Shown here in pieces: positions 27,879-38,750 of a DNA stretch of 64,000 bases; the stretch's first letter is position 1, and each line of letters begins with the position of its first letter. The stretch covers positions 4,068,036 to 4,132,035 of the forward strand of contig NZ_CP009555.1 in assembly GCF_000959365.1 (NCBI RefSeq), read 5' to 3'. The notes beneath the pieces are model-generated. The model was not told the origin of the DNA. It was given only the letters and a program-made list of their open reading frames with translations, and searched no databases. This DNA comes from Burkholderia oklahomensis C6786. GTDB lineage: Bacteria > Pseudomonadota > Gammaproteobacteria > Burkholderiales > Burkholderiaceae. The position numbers and the translations under genes were made by a program.

Positions 27879-30235
27879 TCGACCGCCTGCAGTTTCGCGA
27901 CCGCGAGCGCGAGCCACTTCTCGCCGTGCCGCTTGAATTTGACTTGCGCCTTTGCGTCGGCGCCGCTGCCTTCGAGCGCGGTCACCGTGCCTTCGCCGAA
28001 CTTCGTGTGAAACACCTGCTGGCCGATCCGGAAGCCGTTTTCGGCCTCGCGCTGCTGGTTCGCGAACGCGGGCAGCGGCGCGGACACCGCCGCGTCGACG
28101 ACGCTGTCGCGCGCGCCGCCCGGCCGCGCGAACCAGTCGCGGCCCCAGCCTGCGTTGTCCGAGCGGCCGCCCCAGCGGGCGCCCGCCTCGACCTTCGGCG
28201 TCAGCCACTTGAGCACGTGCTGCGGCAGCTCGTCGAAGAAGCGCGAGCGGATGTTGTAGCGGGTCTGGCCGTGCAGCATCCGGCTCTGCGCGAACGACAG
28301 GTAGAGCCGCTCCTTCGCCCGCGTGATCGCGACGTACATCAGCCGGCGCTCTTCCTCGAGGCCGTCGGATTCGACCGCGCTGTTCTCGTGCGGGAACAGG
28401 CCTTCCTCGAGCCCGGTGATGAACACCGCGGTGAACTCGAGCCCCTTCGCCGCGTGGACCGTCATCAGCTGCACCGCGTCCTGGCCCGCCTGCGCCTGGT
28501 TGTCGCCCGCCTCGAGCGACGCATGCGACAAAAAGCCCGCGAGCGGCGTCATCGCGTCGGGGTTCTGCGCGGGATCGGCGAGGTTCGCGGGCGCGAGCAC
28601 CGCATCGGCCGGATCGGCGTCGCCCGCGGCGAGCTCGGGCGCCGCGCTCGCGCGCGCATGCAGCGGAATCGACCGCGCGGGCGTGTCGAGCCCGTAACCT
28701 TCCTCGGAGACGAACGCGGTGGCCGCGTTCACCAATTCCTGCAAGTTCTCGAGGCGATCCTGCCCTTCGCGCTCGCCCTGGTAGAACTCCGCGAGGCCGC
28801 TTGCGCGCACGACGTGCTCGACCGTCTCGGGCAGGCTCATCTGCGCCGTTTCCGCGCGCATCTTCGCGATCAGGTTCGCGAACGCGCCGAGGCTCGTGCC
28901 CGCCTTGCCCGTCACGTACGGAATCGCGGCCGCCATCGAGCAGTCGTACAGGCGCGCGGCGTCGGCAAGCTGCTCGATCGAACGCGCGCCGATCCCGCGC
29001 GTCGGGAAGTTGACGACGCGCGCGAACGCGGTGTCGTCGCTCGGATTGTCGATGAGGCGCAGATACGCGAGCGCGTGCTTCACTTCCTGCCGCTCGAAGA
29101 AGCGCAGGCCGCCGTACACGCGGTACGGGATGCCCGCCGTCATCAGCGTGTGCTCGATCGAGCGCGACTGCGCGTTGCTCCGGTACAGCACCGCGACCTC
29201 GCTGCGCGCGAGGCCCGTATTCACGAGCGAGCGGATCTCCTCGACGATCCACGCCGCTTCCTGCGCGTCGGTCGCCGCCTCGTAGACGCGCACCGGCTCG
29301 CCGTGGCCCGCGTCGGTGCGCAGGTTCTTGCCGAGCCGGTGCGCGTTGTTCGCGATCAGATGATTCGCCGCGTCGAGAATGTTGCCGTGCGACCGGTAGT
29401 TCTGCTCGAGCTTGATCAGGTTGCGCACGCGGAATTCGTTCTCGAAGTCGCGCATGTTGCCGACGTTCGCGCCGCGGAATGCGTAGATCGACTGGTCGTC
29501 GTCGCCGACCGCGAAGATCGCGTTGTGGCCGCCCGCGAGGAGCTTCAGCCACGCGTACTGCAGCTTGTTCGTGTCCTGGAACTCGTCGACGAGGATGTGC
29601 TTGAAGCGCGCCTGATAGTGCGCGCGCAGCGGCGGATTGTGCGCGAGCAGCTCGTAGCAGCGCAGCAGCAGCTCGGGGAAATCGACCACGCCCTCGCGCT
29701 GGCATTGCTGGTCGTACGCCTGGTACAGCTCGACGAACTTGCGGTTGAAGCTGTCGGTCGCGTCGACCTTGTCGGGACGCAGCCCCTGCTCCTTCGCGTT
29801 GTTGATGAAGTACTGGACGTTCTTCGGCGGATATTTCTCGTCGTCGACGTTCGCCGCCTTCATCAGCCGCTTGATCGCGGAGAGCTGGTCGGCCGTGTCG
29901 AGGATCTGGAACGTCTGCGGCAGGCCCGCGTCGCGATGGTGCGCGCGCAGCATCCGGTTGCAGAGGCCGTGGAACGTGCCGATCCACATGCCGCGCGTGT
30001 CGATCGGCATCATCGCGGACAGGCGCGCCATCATCTCGCGCGCGGCCTTGTTCGTGAACGTGACGGCGAGCACCGTCGCGGGCGACGCGTAGCCGTGCTG
30101 GATCAGCCACGCGATCCGCGTGATGAGCACGCGGGTCTTGCCGCTGCCCGCCCCGGCGAGGATCAGCGCCGGCTCGTTCGGCAACGTGACGGCGGCGAGT
30201 TGTTCGGGGTTCAGGTTGGCGAGCAGATCGGGCAT
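27875..30235 (-). CDS. uvrD: UvrD/Rep-family DNA helicase
   Basis: A 786-residue superfamily 1A helicase. Motif I is AGAGSGKT (residues 27-34); further motifs seen are VDEFQDTN, GDDDQSIYAFRGA, QNYRS, LMTVHAAKGLEF and RRLMYVAITRAK. The C-terminus has the Tudor-like RNA polymerase-binding region (GQQVFHTKFGEGTVTALEG). It unwinds DNA 3' to 5' in nucleotide excision and mismatch repair. It is divergent from valS. Confidence 0.95.
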   Translation of the reverse strand: MPDLLANLNPEQLAAVTLPNEPALILAGAGSGKTRVLITRIAWLIQHGYASPATVLAVTFTNKAAREMMARLSAMMPIDTRGMWIGTFHGLCNRMLRAHHRDAGLPQTFQILDTADQLSAIKRLMKAANVDDEKYPPKNVQYFINNAKEQGLRPDKVDATDSFNRKFVELYQAYDQQCQREGVVDFPELLLRCYELLAHNPPLRAHYQARFKHILVDEFQDTNKLQYAWLKLLAGGHNAIFAVGDDDQSIYAFRGANVGNMRDFENEFRVRNLIKLEQNYRSHGNILDAANHLIANNAHRLGKNLRTDAGHGEPVRVYEAATDAQEAAWIVEEIRSLVNTGLARSEVAVLYRSNAQSRSIEHTLMTAGIPYRVYGGLRFFERQEVKHALAYLRLIDNPSDDTAFARVVNFPTRGIGARSIEQLADAARLYDCSMAAAIPYVTGKAGTSLGAFANLIAKMRAETAQMSLPETVEHVVRASGLAEFYQGEREGQDRLENLQELVNAATAFVSEEGYGLDTPARSIPLHARASAAPELAAGDADPADAVLAPANLADPAQNPDAMTPLAGFLSHASLEAGDNQAQAGQDAVQLMTVHAAKGLEFTAVFITGLEEGLFPHENSAVESDGLEEERRLMYVAITRAKERLYLSFAQSRMLHGQTRYNIRSRFFDELPQHVLKWLTPKVEAGARWGGRSDNAGWGRDWFARPGGARDSVVDAAVSAPLPAFANQQREAENGFRIGQQVFHTKFGEGTVTALEGSGADAKAQVKFKRHGEKWLALAVAKLQAVE

Positions 30236-30273
30236 GGAGAGAAGGCGGTCGAGCGGGTGGACGCAGACCGGAC

Positions 30274-30279
30274 ATTATA
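30274..30279 (-). promoter_or_regulatory. -10 hexamer of uvrD
   Basis: On the minus strand this reads TATAAT, 38 nt before the uvrD start. The -35 position is GC-rich and poor. Confidence 0.4.
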
Positions 30280-30321
30280 AATCGCGCGCGGCCTGCGCCG
30301 CCCAGCGGATGCGCATCCATT

Positions 30322-30327
30322 TATAAT
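30322..30327 (+). promoter_or_regulatory. -10 hexamer of valS
   Basis: A perfect TATAAT within TTTATAATTG, 47 nt before the valS ATG, in the divergent gap with uvrD. No convincing -35 element. Confidence 0.4.
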
Positions 30328-30374
30328 TGACGGTTTCCGCATCAATCACCCCATCTTTCGGCGAATTTCCTACC

Positions 30375-33242
30375 ATGAGCGACACCACGCTTGCGAAGAG
30401 TTTCGAGCCCCAGACCATCGAATCCCAATGGGGGCCGGAATGGGAAAAGCGCGGCCATGCCACTCCCGCGCTCGACCCGAGCCGGCCTGACTTCTCGATC
30501 CAGTTGCCGCCCCCGAACGTGACGGGCACGCTGCACATGGGCCACGCGTTCAATCAGACGATCATGGACGGGCTCGTGCGCTACCACCGGATGCTCGGCC
30601 ACAACACGCTGTGGCTGCCCGGCACCGACCACGCGGGCATCGCGACGCAGATCGTCGTCGAGCGCCAGCTCGATGCGCAAGGCGTGTCGCGGCACGAACT
30701 CGGCCGCGAGAAATTCGTCGAGCGCGTATGGGAATGGAAGGAAAAGTCGGGCTCGACGATCACCGGCCAGATCCGCCGGCTCGGCGCGTCGCCCGACTGG
30801 TCGCGCGAGTACTTCACGATGAACGACAAGATGTCGGGCGTCGTGCGCGAAGTGTTCGTGCGCCTCTATGAACAGGGCCTCATCTATCGCGGCAAGCGCC
30901 TCGTCAACTGGGATCCCGTGCTCCTCACCGCGGTGTCCGACCTCGAGGTCGCGAGCGAAGAGGAAAACGGCCATCTGTGGCACATCAAGTATCCGCTCGA
31001 CGACGGCTCGGGCCACCTGACCGTCGCGACGACGCGTCCCGAGACGATGCTCGGCGACGTCGCGGTGATGGTTCATCCGGAAGACGAGCGCTACAGGCAC
31101 CTGATCGGCCGGCACGTGAAGCTGCCGCTTTGCGACCGCGAGATTCCGGTGATCGCCGACGATTACGTCGACCGCGAATTTGGCACGGGCGTCGTGAAGG
31201 TCACGCCCGCGCATGACTTCAACGACTACCAGGTCGGCCTGCGCCACAAGCTCGAGCCGATCGAGATCCTGACGCTCGACGCGAAGATCAACGACAACGC
31301 GCCCGAGCCGTACCGCGGCCTCGACCGCTTCGACGCGCGCCGCGCGATCGTCGACGAGCTCGACGCGCTCGGCCTCCTCGAATCGGTGAAGCCGCACAAG
31401 CTGATGGTGCCGCGCGGCGACCGCACCGGCGTCGTGATCGAGCCGATGCTCACCGATCAGTGGTTCGTCGCGATGACGAAGCCCGCGCCGGAAGGCACGT
31501 TCCATCCGGGCAAGTCGATCACCGAGGTGTCGCTCGACGTCGTGCGCAGCGGCCAGATCAAGTTCGTGCCGGAAAACTGGACGACCACCTATTACCAATG
31601 GCTCGAGAACATCCAGGACTGGTGCATCTCGCGCCAGCTCTGGTGGGGCCATCAGATCCCCGCGTGGTACGGCGAGAACGGCGACGTGTATGTCGCGCGC
31701 AGCGAAGAGGAAGCGCGCGCGCAGGCCGCCGCGAACGGCGACACGGGTCCGCTCAGGCGCGACGAGGACGTGCTCGACACGTGGTTCTCGTCGGCGCTCG
31801 TGCCGTTCTCGTCGCTCGGCTGGCCGAACGACACGCCCGAGCTCAGGCACTTCCTGCCATCGTCGGTGCTCGTGACGGGCTTCGACATCATCTTCTTCTG
31901 GGTCGCCCGGATGGTGATGATGACGACGCACTTCACGAACAAGGTGCCGTTCGAGACGGTCTACGTGCACGGCCTCGTGCGCGACGCCGAAGGCCAGAAG
32001 ATGTCGAAGAGCAAGGGCAACACGCTCGACCCGATCGACATCGTCGACGGCATCGGTCTCGACGCGCTCGTCGCGAAGCGCACGACGGGCCTGATGAATC
32101 CGAAGCAGGCCGCGACGATCGAGAAGAAGACGCGCAAGGAATTCCCCGACGGCATCCCGGCGTTCGGCACCGACGCGCTGCGCTTCACGATGGCGTCGAT
32201 GGCGACGCTCGGCCGCAACGTGAACTTCGACCTCGCGCGCTGCGAAGGCTACCGCAACTTCTGCAACAAGCTGTGGAACGCGACCCGCTTCGTGCTGATG
32301 AACTGCGAGGGTCACGACTGCGGCTTCGACAAGCCGCAGTCGTGCGGCGCCGCCGACTGCGGCCCGGGCGGATATCTCGACTTCTCGGCCGCGGACCGCT
32401 GGATCGTGTCGCTCCTGCAGCGCGTCGAGGCGGACATCGCGAAGGGCTTCACCGACTACCGCTTCGACAACATCGCGAACGCGATCTACAAGTTCGTCTG
32501 GGACGAGTACTGCGACTGGTACCTCGAACTCGCGAAAGTGCAGATCCAGAACGGCACGCCCGAGCAGCAGCGCGCGACGCGCCGCACGCTGCTGCGCGTG
32601 CTCGAGACGGTGCTGCGTCTCGCGCATCCGGTCATCCCGTTCATCACCGAGGCGCTGTGGCAGAAGGTCGCGCCGCTCGCCGGCCGCTATCCGGCGGGCA
32701 AGGCGGAAGGCGAAGCGTCGCTGATGACGCAGGCGTATCCGATCGCCGATCCGAAGAAGCTCGACGAGGCCTCCGAACAGTGGGCGGCCGAACTGAAGAC
32801 AGTGGTCGATGCATGCCGTAATCTCCGCGGCGAGATGAATCTGTCTCCCGCGACCAAGGTGCCGCTTCTCGCAGCCGGCGACGCCGCGAAGCTGCAAGCG
32901 TTCGCGCCGTACGTCCAGGCGCTCGCGCGCCTGTCCGAAGTGCGCGTCCTCGCGGACGAAGCGGCGCTCGATGGAGAAGCGCACGGCGCGCCGATCGCGA
33001 TCGTCGGCGACAACAAGCTGGTGCTGAAGGTCGAGATCGACGTCGCGGCGGAGCGCGAGCGCCTGTCAAAGGAGATTGCGCGCCTCGAAGGCGAAGTCGT
33101 GAAGTGCAACGCGAAGCTCGGCAACGAGGCGTTCGTCGCGAAGGCGCCGCCCGCCGTGGTTGAACAAGAGCAAAAGCGGCTCGCAGAGTTTCAGAATATG
33201 TTGACGAAACTGAGTGCGCAGCTTGCCCGGCTGCCGGCGTAA
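30375..33242 (+). CDS. valS: valyl-tRNA synthetase
   Basis: A 955-residue class I synthetase that charges tRNA-Val. The HIGH motif is HMGH at residues 54-57 ([11 protein letters not shown]), and KMSKS begins at 542. The editing domain and the C-terminal coiled arm ([19 protein letters not shown]) are present. A cysteine-containing insertion at about 640-666 (NCEGHDCGF...[11 protein letters not shown]) sits at the start of the anticodon-binding region and might bind a metal. The start ATG 30375 matches the family N-terminus; 16 upstream residues in frame are excluded. Confidence 0.97.
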   Translation: MSDTTLAKSFEPQTIESQWGPEWEKRGHATPALDPSRPDFSIQLPPPNVTGTLHMGHAFNQTIMDGLVRYHRMLGHNTLWLPGTDHAGIATQIVVERQLDAQGVSRHELGREKFVERVWEWKEKSGSTITGQIRRLGASPDWSREYFTMNDKMSGVVREVFVRLYEQGLIYRGKRLVNWDPVLLTAVSDLEVASEEENGHLWHIKYPLDDGSGHLTVATTRPETMLGDVAVMVHPEDERYRHLIGRHVKLPLCDREIPVIADDYVDREFGTGVVKVTPAHDFNDYQVGLRHKLEPIEILTLDAKINDNAPEPYRGLDRFDARRAIVDELDALGLLESVKPHKLMVPRGDRTGVVIEPMLTDQWFVAMTKPAPEGTFHPGKSITEVSLDVVRSGQIKFVPENWTTTYYQWLENIQDWCISRQLWWGHQIPAWYGENGDVYVARSEEEARAQAAANGDTGPLRRDEDVLDTWFSSALVPFSSLGWPNDTPELRHFLPSSVLVTGFDIIFFWVARMVMMTTHFTNKVPFETVYVHGLVRDAEGQKMSKSKGNTLDPIDIVDGIGLDALVAKRTTGLMNPKQAATIEKKTRKEFPDGIPAFGTDALRFTMASMATLGRNVNFDLARCEGYRNFCNKLWNATRFVLMNCEGHDCGFDKPQSCGAADCGPGGYLDFSAADRWIVSLLQRVEADIAKGFTDYRFDNIANAIYKFVWDEYCDWYLELAKVQIQNGTPEQQRATRRTLLRVLETVLRLAHPVIPFITEALWQKVAPLAGRYPAGKAEGEASLMTQAYPIADPKKLDEASEQWAAELKTVVDACRNLRGEMNLSPATKVPLLAAGDAAKLQAFAPYVQALARLSEVRVLADEAALDGEAHGAPIAIVGDNKLVLKVEIDVAAERERLSKEIARLEGEVVKCNAKLGNEAFVAKAPPAVVEQEQKRLAEFQNMLTKLSAQLARLPA

Positions 33243-33268
33243 CAATCCGTAAGGAATCTTGCGTTCAC

Positions 33269-33274
33269 TATAAT
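33269..33274 (+). promoter_or_regulatory. -10 hexamer of galU
   Basis: A perfect TATAAT between valS and galU, 55 nt before the galU ATG. The expected -35 region (TCCGTA) is a poor match. galU may therefore have its own promoter besides read-through from valS. Confidence 0.45.
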
Positions 33275-33328
33275 GCTGCAATCACCATTTGATTCGGCCG
33301 AATCAATACGAGGAACAAGGGTTCAATC

Positions 33329-34210
33329 ATGCTGAAAGTCACCAAGGCGGTTTTCCCGGTCGCGGGCTTGGGCACGCGGTTCCTGCCCGCCACGAAGGCG
33401 AGTCCGAAGGAAATGCTGCCGGTCGTCGACAAACCGTTGATCCAGTATGCGGTGGAAGAAGCGATTGCAGCGGGCATCACCGAAATGATCTTCGTGACGG
33501 GCCGCAGCAAGCGCGCAATCGAGGATCATTTCGACAAGTCGTATGAAGTCGAGGCGGAGCTCGAAGCGCGCGGCAAGGAAAAGCTGCTCGATCTCGTGCG
33601 CAACATCAAGCCGAGCCACGTCGATTGCTTCTACGTGCGCCAGCCGGAAGCGCTCGGCCTCGGCCACGCGGTGCTGTGCGCGGAGAAGCTCGTCGCGGAC
33701 AACCCGTTCGCCGTGATCCTCGCGGACGATCTGCTCGACGGCGACCCGCCCGTGATGAAGCAGATGGTCGACGTGTTCGACCACTATCACAGCTCGGTGA
33801 TCGGCGTCGAAGAGATTCCGCCCGAGGACACGAAGTCCTACGGGATCGTCGACGGCAAGGAGTGGGAAGACTCGATCATCAAGATGTCCGCGATCGTCGA
33901 GAAGCCCGCGCCCGAAGTCGCGCCGTCGAACCTCGGCGTCGTCGGCCGCTACGTGCTGAAGCCGCGGATCTTCGATCACCTGCGCGCGTTGAAGCCCGGC
34001 GCGGGCGGCGAGCTGCAACTGACGGACGCGATCCAGGCGCTCCTCGCCGACGAGCAGGTGCTCGCGTACAAGTATCGCGGCACCCGCTTCGACTGCGGCA
34101 GCAAGCTCGGCTATCTGAAGGCGACGGTCGAATTCGCGCTGCGCCATCCCGAAGTAAAGACCGAGTTCGAAGCGTATCTGCGCTCGCGCAGCGAAACACA
34201 GCCGTCGTAA
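33329..34210 (+). CDS. galU: UTP-glucose-1-phosphate uridylyltransferase
   Basis: A 293-residue GalU that makes UDP-glucose from UTP and glucose 1-phosphate for exopolysaccharide and LPS. The nucleotide-binding motif is [25 protein letters not shown] with the catalytic Arg and Lys; also seen are [14 protein letters not shown] and the [12 protein letters not shown] end. Length is normal. It follows valS by 86 nt. Confidence 0.97.
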   Translation: MLKVTKAVFPVAGLGTRFLPATKASPKEMLPVVDKPLIQYAVEEAIAAGITEMIFVTGRSKRAIEDHFDKSYEVEAELEARGKEKLLDLVRNIKPSHVDCFYVRQPEALGLGHAVLCAEKLVADNPFAVILADDLLDGDPPVMKQMVDVFDHYHSSVIGVEEIPPEDTKSYGIVDGKEWEDSIIKMSAIVEKPAPEVAPSNLGVVGRYVLKPRIFDHLRALKPGAGGELQLTDAIQALLADEQVLAYKYRGTRFDCGSKLGYLKATVEFALRHPEVKTEFEAYLRSRSETQPS

Positions 34211-34226
34211 CCCCCAGTCAGGCGCA

Positions 34227-34272
34227 GCGGGCGGCCATGTCCACTCCTGCCGCGCCGCGCACCGCCGCCCGC
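34227..34272. terminator. possible hairpin between convergent galU and lipoprotein genes
   Basis: Perfect 9-bp arms GCGGGCGGC (34227-34235) and GCCGCCCGC (34264-34272) with a 28-nt loop. No T-run follows. It lies in the 68-bp gap between two gene ends, so a termination role is plausible but unproven. Confidence 0.3.
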
Positions 34273-34278
34273 CCCCGC

Positions 34279-34893
34279 TCAGTTCGAGCGGGCGGGCTTC
34301 ACCGATACGACGCCCGGCATCGCGTCCGCGTCGCTCTTCTTCGTTTCGACCAGCCAGCCCTTCCCGTCCGTGTACGGCACGCGCGCGAGCGCGCTGCGCA
34401 CGAGCGCGGGCGCCGCCCGCAGCGCGTCGGGACGCCGGTCCTGCACGGCCGCCGACACGCGATACGCCTCGGCGCCGCTGCTGCGCTCGACGAAACGCAA
34501 CGTCAGCACGTGCCGGTAGACCGTGCCCGCGAACGGCAGCGCGAACGGCGCCGGCCCGTCGACCACGACGCACGCCGGTTGCTGCGCGCCGCCGCAGCCC
34601 GGCATCGTCAGCGCGACGGACGCCGGCTGCGTCGCATAGGCGATCGTCACGCGATAGCGGGCCTGCGCGTCGGCCGCTTCGTCGAAGCCGCGCTGCGCGA
34701 GCTCGCGGCGCACGAGCGTTTCCACTTGCCGGTAGTCTGCGTTATCGGCCTGCGCGGCCGTCCGCGCGAAATCGTATGTCCGCGTGCCCGCGAGCGCGCC
34801 CGGCGCCGCCGATGCGCTGACGCCTGTCGTCACCGACGCGCATCCGGACAACAACGCGCCCGCCAGCGCCGCCCCCGCCCACAAGATCTTCAT
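34279..34893 (-). CDS. DUF4136-like lipoprotein
   Basis: A 204-residue exported lipoprotein: signal peptide MKILWAGAALAGALLSGC with a good lipobox (LSGC, Cys 18). The mature part (RTYDFARTA...LVRRELAQRGFDEA...YRVTIAYATQ) resembles the DUF4136 fold. GGGAGA precedes the chosen ATG; an ATG 12 nt upstream lacks such a site. It lies 88 nt after the histidine kinase gene on the same strand and may be part of that operon. Function unknown. Confidence 0.8.
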   Translation of the reverse strand: MKILWAGAALAGALLSGCASVTTGVSASAAPGALAGTRTYDFARTAAQADNADYRQVETLVRRELAQRGFDEAADAQARYRVTIAYATQPASVALTMPGCGGAQQPACVVVDGPAPFALPFAGTVYRHVLTLRFVERSSGAEAYRVSAAVQDRRPDALRAAPALVRSALARVPYTDGKGWLVETKKSDADAMPGVVSVKPARSN

Positions 34894-34981
34894 AGCTTCT
34901 CCCATATCGCTGTTCGCCCCCGTCCTAGCCATTCGCCCGTGCGCGGGCCCCACCCGCGCCGGGCGTCGAATCGCGCCGGCG

Positions 34982-37375
34982 TCACGCCGGCGGCTCGTCG
35001 AGCGTCGGCAGCGACACGGTGATCGCCGTGCCGACGCCCGGCGTGCTGTCGACGCCGATGCCGCCGCCATGCCGCACGACGACGGTCTTGACGAACGCCA
35101 TCCCGAGCCCGGACCCGGCGACTTCCGGCCGCTCGCTCGTGTGAAACCGCTTGAAGCGCTCGAACAGGTGCCGCTGATCCTCGAGCGAAATGCCGTAGCC
35201 CTGGTCGCGGATCGTGCAGCGCAGGCGCTTCGTGTCCGGCTCGACCGATAGCGTACACGTGATCACCGTATCCGTCGGACTGTATTTGACCGCATTGTTC
35301 AACAGGTTCACGAGCGCGCGGGTCATCAGCGAGCGGTCGGCGCCGACCCAGCACGGCTCGTCGCCGAGCGACGTGTCGATGCGGATCCGCTTCGCCTGCG
35401 CCTGCGGCCAGACCTCGTCGCTCGCGTCGATCAGCAGGTCGGTGAAGCTCACCGCTTCGAGCTGGTACGTCTGCGACTCGGCGCGCGCGAGCTGCACGAA
35501 CTCGTCGGCGAGCATCAGCGCGCGCTGCGCGTAGCGCTCGATCCGCGCGAGCAGCCCGCGCGCGTGATCGGATTCGGCCCGCTGCCGCTCGATCTCGACG
35601 AGCGCGAGGATCGACGACTGCGGCGAGCGCATGTCGTGCGACAGCAGGTGCAGCGCTTCCTCGCGCTGCCGCTCGGCCGCGTGCAGCGCGGTCACGTCGA
35701 CGAGGCTCGCGATCCAGCCCGTCACGTGGCCCTGCGCGTTCGTGCACGGCGCGTAGCGTAGCAGATGATCGAGCCCGCTCAGGTCGCGGACTTCGATGCC
35801 GCGCTCCATCACGTCGTTCTCGTAGTCGAGCGTCGGGTCGAGCGCGGCGGGCCAGTGCGTGCGGATGTCGAGGTCCTGCTCGGCGTTGCCGTCGACCGTC
35901 TTCGTAAACGCCAGCTCGCCGAACGCGACGCGCAGCGGCCGCCCTTCCGGCGCCGGCGCGTTGAGCCGCGCGCAATAGCGCTTCGCCGCGTGGTTCGCGA
36001 TCAGCACGGTACCCGCGAGATCGGTGACGACGACGGGCTCCGGCATGCTGTCGAGGCTGTCCCAGACGAAGCGCTTCATGTCCTGCACGCGCTGCGCGGC
36101 CTGCGCCATCAGCGCCATCTGCCGCTCGAGCACGTCGCCGCCGAATTCGCCCCGCTCGCGCGGCGCCTCGGGCAGCAGATGCGGCTCGTCGGCAAGACGC
36201 TGCAGCTCGTGGCGCAGGTACGACATCGTCATCTCGAGGCGCCGCCAGTTCCAGATCGGGTAGACCGCGATCAGCCCGAAGATCGCCGGCGCGGGCGACA
36301 GCCACAGCCTCGCCTCGTAGAGGAGCGCCGTGCTCGACGCGACCGCGAGCGCCGCGAGGCTCAGCGTGAGGAGCAGCGAGCGCCACGGCGACAGCATCAG
36401 GAAGCCGGCGAGCAGAACGACGAGCGGCAGCAGCGACGCGCTGAACACGAGCCAGCCGGACACGGGCGAGATCGCGCGCCCCGTCATCAGCGTATCGAGC
36501 ACGCTTGCATGGATGTAGACGCCCGGCAGCGGACCGAACTCGCCCGAGATCGGCGTCGCGAAGCGGTCGTAGAGTCCCGACGCGGTTGCGCCGACGATCA
36601 CGATCTTCCCGCGGAGCTGCTCGGGGTCCACGCGGCCCGCGAGCACGTCGACGAACGAGATCGCCGGATAGTTCTGCGACGCGCGGCTGAACGGAATGAA
36701 ATAGCGGGATTCGCCGTTGTCGTCCCGTGCGATGTCGTGCGCGCGCCGCGCGACGGGCGCGGGCTGCGCGAGCTTCAGCTGGCCGTTCTCGAGCGCGTGG
36801 AACACGGGCACCATCAGTTGCGGCCAGCGGTGCCGGCCGTCGCTCTCGAAGAGCGCGACGCTGCGCACGATACCGTCCGGGTCGACTTCCAGATTGATGT
36901 GGCCCGCGCCCGCGACGTGCTGCGCGAGCACCGGCACGGGCGGATTGACGGTGCGCGTGCCGTCGCCCTCCTCGGGGCTCAGCAGCACGGGCAGGAACGT
37001 CGGCACGAGATCGAGCGACTTCGCCAACGCCTTGTCGTCGGCGGACGGCTCGGTGAACAGCACGTCGTAGACGACGGCGGCCGGCTGCGTTTTCGCGAGC
37101 GCGTCGAGGAATTCCGCATGGACGCTGCGCTGCCACGGCCAGCGGCCGAGCGTGTCGAGACTGCGGTTGTCGATCTCGACGATCACGATGTTCGGCTCGA
37201 TCGGCAGCTTGCGCAGCGTCAGCAAGCGGTCGTAGATGATCCGGTCGACGCTCGCCGTCATCCGGCCCGCGACGCCCCCGAGGATCACCGCGATCCCGAG
37301 ACAGCCGATCGCGATCCACTCGACGAGAAAGCGGCGGCCAAGCAGCCGCCGCCGTTGCGTGCGGTCGAATCTCAT
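34982..37375 (-). CDS. CHASE2-domain sensor histidine kinase
   Basis: A 797-residue membrane kinase. After a first helix (about 18-38) comes a large extracytoplasmic CHASE2 domain (about 42-300), then three membrane helices (about 305-375), a PAS-like region (about 440-560, LDSMPEPVVVTDLAGTVL), and the kinase core with H580 in LSHDMRSP. ATPase boxes are LLNNAVKYS, DQGYGIS and GSGLGMAFV. It starts 10 nt after the LysM-FecR gene, with the response regulator upstream. The CHASE2 domain probably senses a periplasmic signal, perhaps the FecR-domain protein itself (inference). Confidence 0.93.
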   Translation of the reverse strand: MRFDRTQRRRLLGRRFLVEWIAIGCLGIAVILGGVAGRMTASVDRIIYDRLLTLRKLPIEPNIVIVEIDNRSLDTLGRWPWQRSVHAEFLDALAKTQPAAVVYDVLFTEPSADDKALAKSLDLVPTFLPVLLSPEEGDGTRTVNPPVPVLAQHVAGAGHINLEVDPDGIVRSVALFESDGRHRWPQLMVPVFHALENGQLKLAQPAPVARRAHDIARDDNGESRYFIPFSRASQNYPAISFVDVLAGRVDPEQLRGKIVIVGATASGLYDRFATPISGEFGPLPGVYIHASVLDTLMTGRAISPVSGWLVFSASLLPLVVLLAGFLMLSPWRSLLLTLSLAALAVASSTALLYEARLWLSPAPAIFGLIAVYPIWNWRRLEMTMSYLRHELQRLADEPHLLPEAPRERGEFGGDVLERQMALMAQAAQRVQDMKRFVWDSLDSMPEPVVVTDLAGTVLIANHAAKRYCARLNAPAPEGRPLRVAFGELAFTKTVDGNAEQDLDIRTHWPAALDPTLDYENDVMERGIEVRDLSGLDHLLRYAPCTNAQGHVTGWIASLVDVTALHAAERQREEALHLLSHDMRSPQSSILALVEIERQRAESDHARGLLARIERYAQRALMLADEFVQLARAESQTYQLEAVSFTDLLIDASDEVWPQAQAKRIRIDTSLGDEPCWVGADRSLMTRALVNLLNNAVKYSPTDTVITCTLSVEPDTKRLRCTIRDQGYGISLEDQRHLFERFKRFHTSERPEVAGSGLGMAFVKTVVVRHGGGIGVDSTPGVGTAITVSLPTLDEPPA

Positions 37376-37385
37376 CCGCCGCCCA

Positions 37386-38750
37386 TCAACGCGCGATCGT
37401 GAACGCGTTGACCGCGCTGGCCTTCTCGTAGAAACGGCCGCCTTCGAAGCGCTCCGCGATCACGGACCAGTAGTAGTCGCCAGGCTTCAGGTTCGATACG
37501 ACGATGCGCCCGCCCTGCACGTCGACCTGGTCGACGATCGGATTGCTCAGGTCCTTCGCCCCCGACAGCACGAAGCGGAAGCGCGTCGCGCCGCCCGCCG
37601 CGCCGCCGTCCGTCGTCGACCAGCGGAACGCGTATCCGCCGTCGGCGGGCGCAGCGGACGCGTCGATCCCGAAGCGTCGGCGCTCGAACGCGTAGATGCG
37701 CGGCTGGCCTTCGAGGCCGTGCGAATCGACGGCCGAGATCCGGACGAAATAGGTGCCGTCCGGCACGTCCGCAAACGCGGCGTGCGGCGCATTCACGCGC
37801 AATTCCTTGAAGAGATCGTACAGGCCCGCGTCGCGCGCGATCTGCACGTGGTAGCTCTGCGCGCCGCCCAGCGGCACGAGATCGAACGCCACCTGCGGCT
37901 CGTCCTGCACCTTCGCCGGATCGGCGAGCTGCGGCGCGCCCAGGAGCGCGATCGGGCTGCCGACCACGCCGCTCGCGCTCGACACGTTGCCGAAGTTCGC
38001 GTGGACGAGCGTGTCGGTCGTGCGCTTCACGCTCGGCGCGACGCCGACCGTGCCGTCCAGCACTTCGACCGTCGTCGACTCATGGCCGTCCTTGTCGTAA
38101 TTCACGCGAAAGCGCGTGCCGCGCACGCCGGCGACGACCGACGGCGAACGGATCTGGAAGCGATCGTCCTTTTTCTTCAGATGGGTGACTTCGCTGTCGA
38201 CCGAGCCGCGCCGCAGATCGATCACGCGCTCGAGCGTGCCCGTCAGCACGGTGCGGCGCAGCGTCGCGAGATCGATCTGGCTGTCGGGCGGCATGCTCAG
38301 GTGCGTGCCGTCCGTGAGCTCGAGCGTGACGAACGCGTTCGCGCCCGTGCGCAGGCGGTCGCCTTCCGTCAGCGTCGTGTCGACGGCGACGGGCGCGAAC
38401 TGCGCGGAGCCGCGCCCCGCGCTCTCCACCGTGCCGTGCGCGGCGATCACGCGCGCCGACAGCCGCTCCTTGCGCAGCCGCGCCGCGGGCAGCTTCAGCA
38501 CGATGCCCGGCTGCAGGTGCTTCGGCACCGGCACGTCGTTCAGCTGCGCGACGAGCGGCCAATCGTCCGATCCTTGCAGGTAGCGGGCCGCGACGTCGTA
38601 CAGCGTGTCGCCGCCGCGCGTCGTGTAGTCGACGGTCTGCGCGGCCGGGCGCTTCGCCGGCTGCGCGCCGGCGTGCTGCGCCGCCAGGGCCACTGCCGCG
38701 GCGCAGCACGCCGTCAGCACGTACTTCGTCACGATGCCGCTTGCGCTCAC
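37386..38750 (-). CDS. LysM and FecR domain periplasmic protein
   Basis: A 454-residue exported protein. The signal peptide (VLTACCAAAVALAAQHAGA) is followed by a LysM domain (about residues 38-88, RGGDTLYDVAARYLQGSDDW) for peptidoglycan binding, a FecR-type beta domain (about 105-230, GDRLRTGANAFVTLELTDGT), and two fibronectin-like repeats to the end. GTG 38750 overlaps the stop of the response regulator (GTGA); an in-frame GTG at 38732 is an alternative. Classical FecR is a membrane sigma regulator; here the FecR fold stands alone beside a CHASE2 kinase. Its role may be to present a cell-wall signal to the kinase. Confidence 0.87.
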   Translation of the reverse strand: MSASGIVTKYVLTACCAAAVALAAQHAGAQPAKRPAAQTVDYTTRGGDTLYDVAARYLQGSDDWPLVAQLNDVPVPKHLQPGIVLKLPAARLRKERLSARVIAAHGTVESAGRGSAQFAPVAVDTTLTEGDRLRTGANAFVTLELTDGTHLSMPPDSQIDLATLRRTVLTGTLERVIDLRRGSVDSEVTHLKKKDDRFQIRSPSVVAGVRGTRFRVNYDKDGHESTTVEVLDGTVGVAPSVKRTTDTLVHANFGNVSSASGVVGSPIALLGAPQLADPAKVQDEPQVAFDLVPLGGAQSYHVQIARDAGLYDLFKELRVNAPHAAFADVPDGTYFVRISAVDSHGLEGQPRIYAFERRRFGIDASAAPADGGYAFRWSTTDGGAAGGATRFRFVLSGAKDLSNPIVDQVDVQGGRIVVSNLKPGDYYWSVIAERFEGGRFYEKASAVNAFTIAR

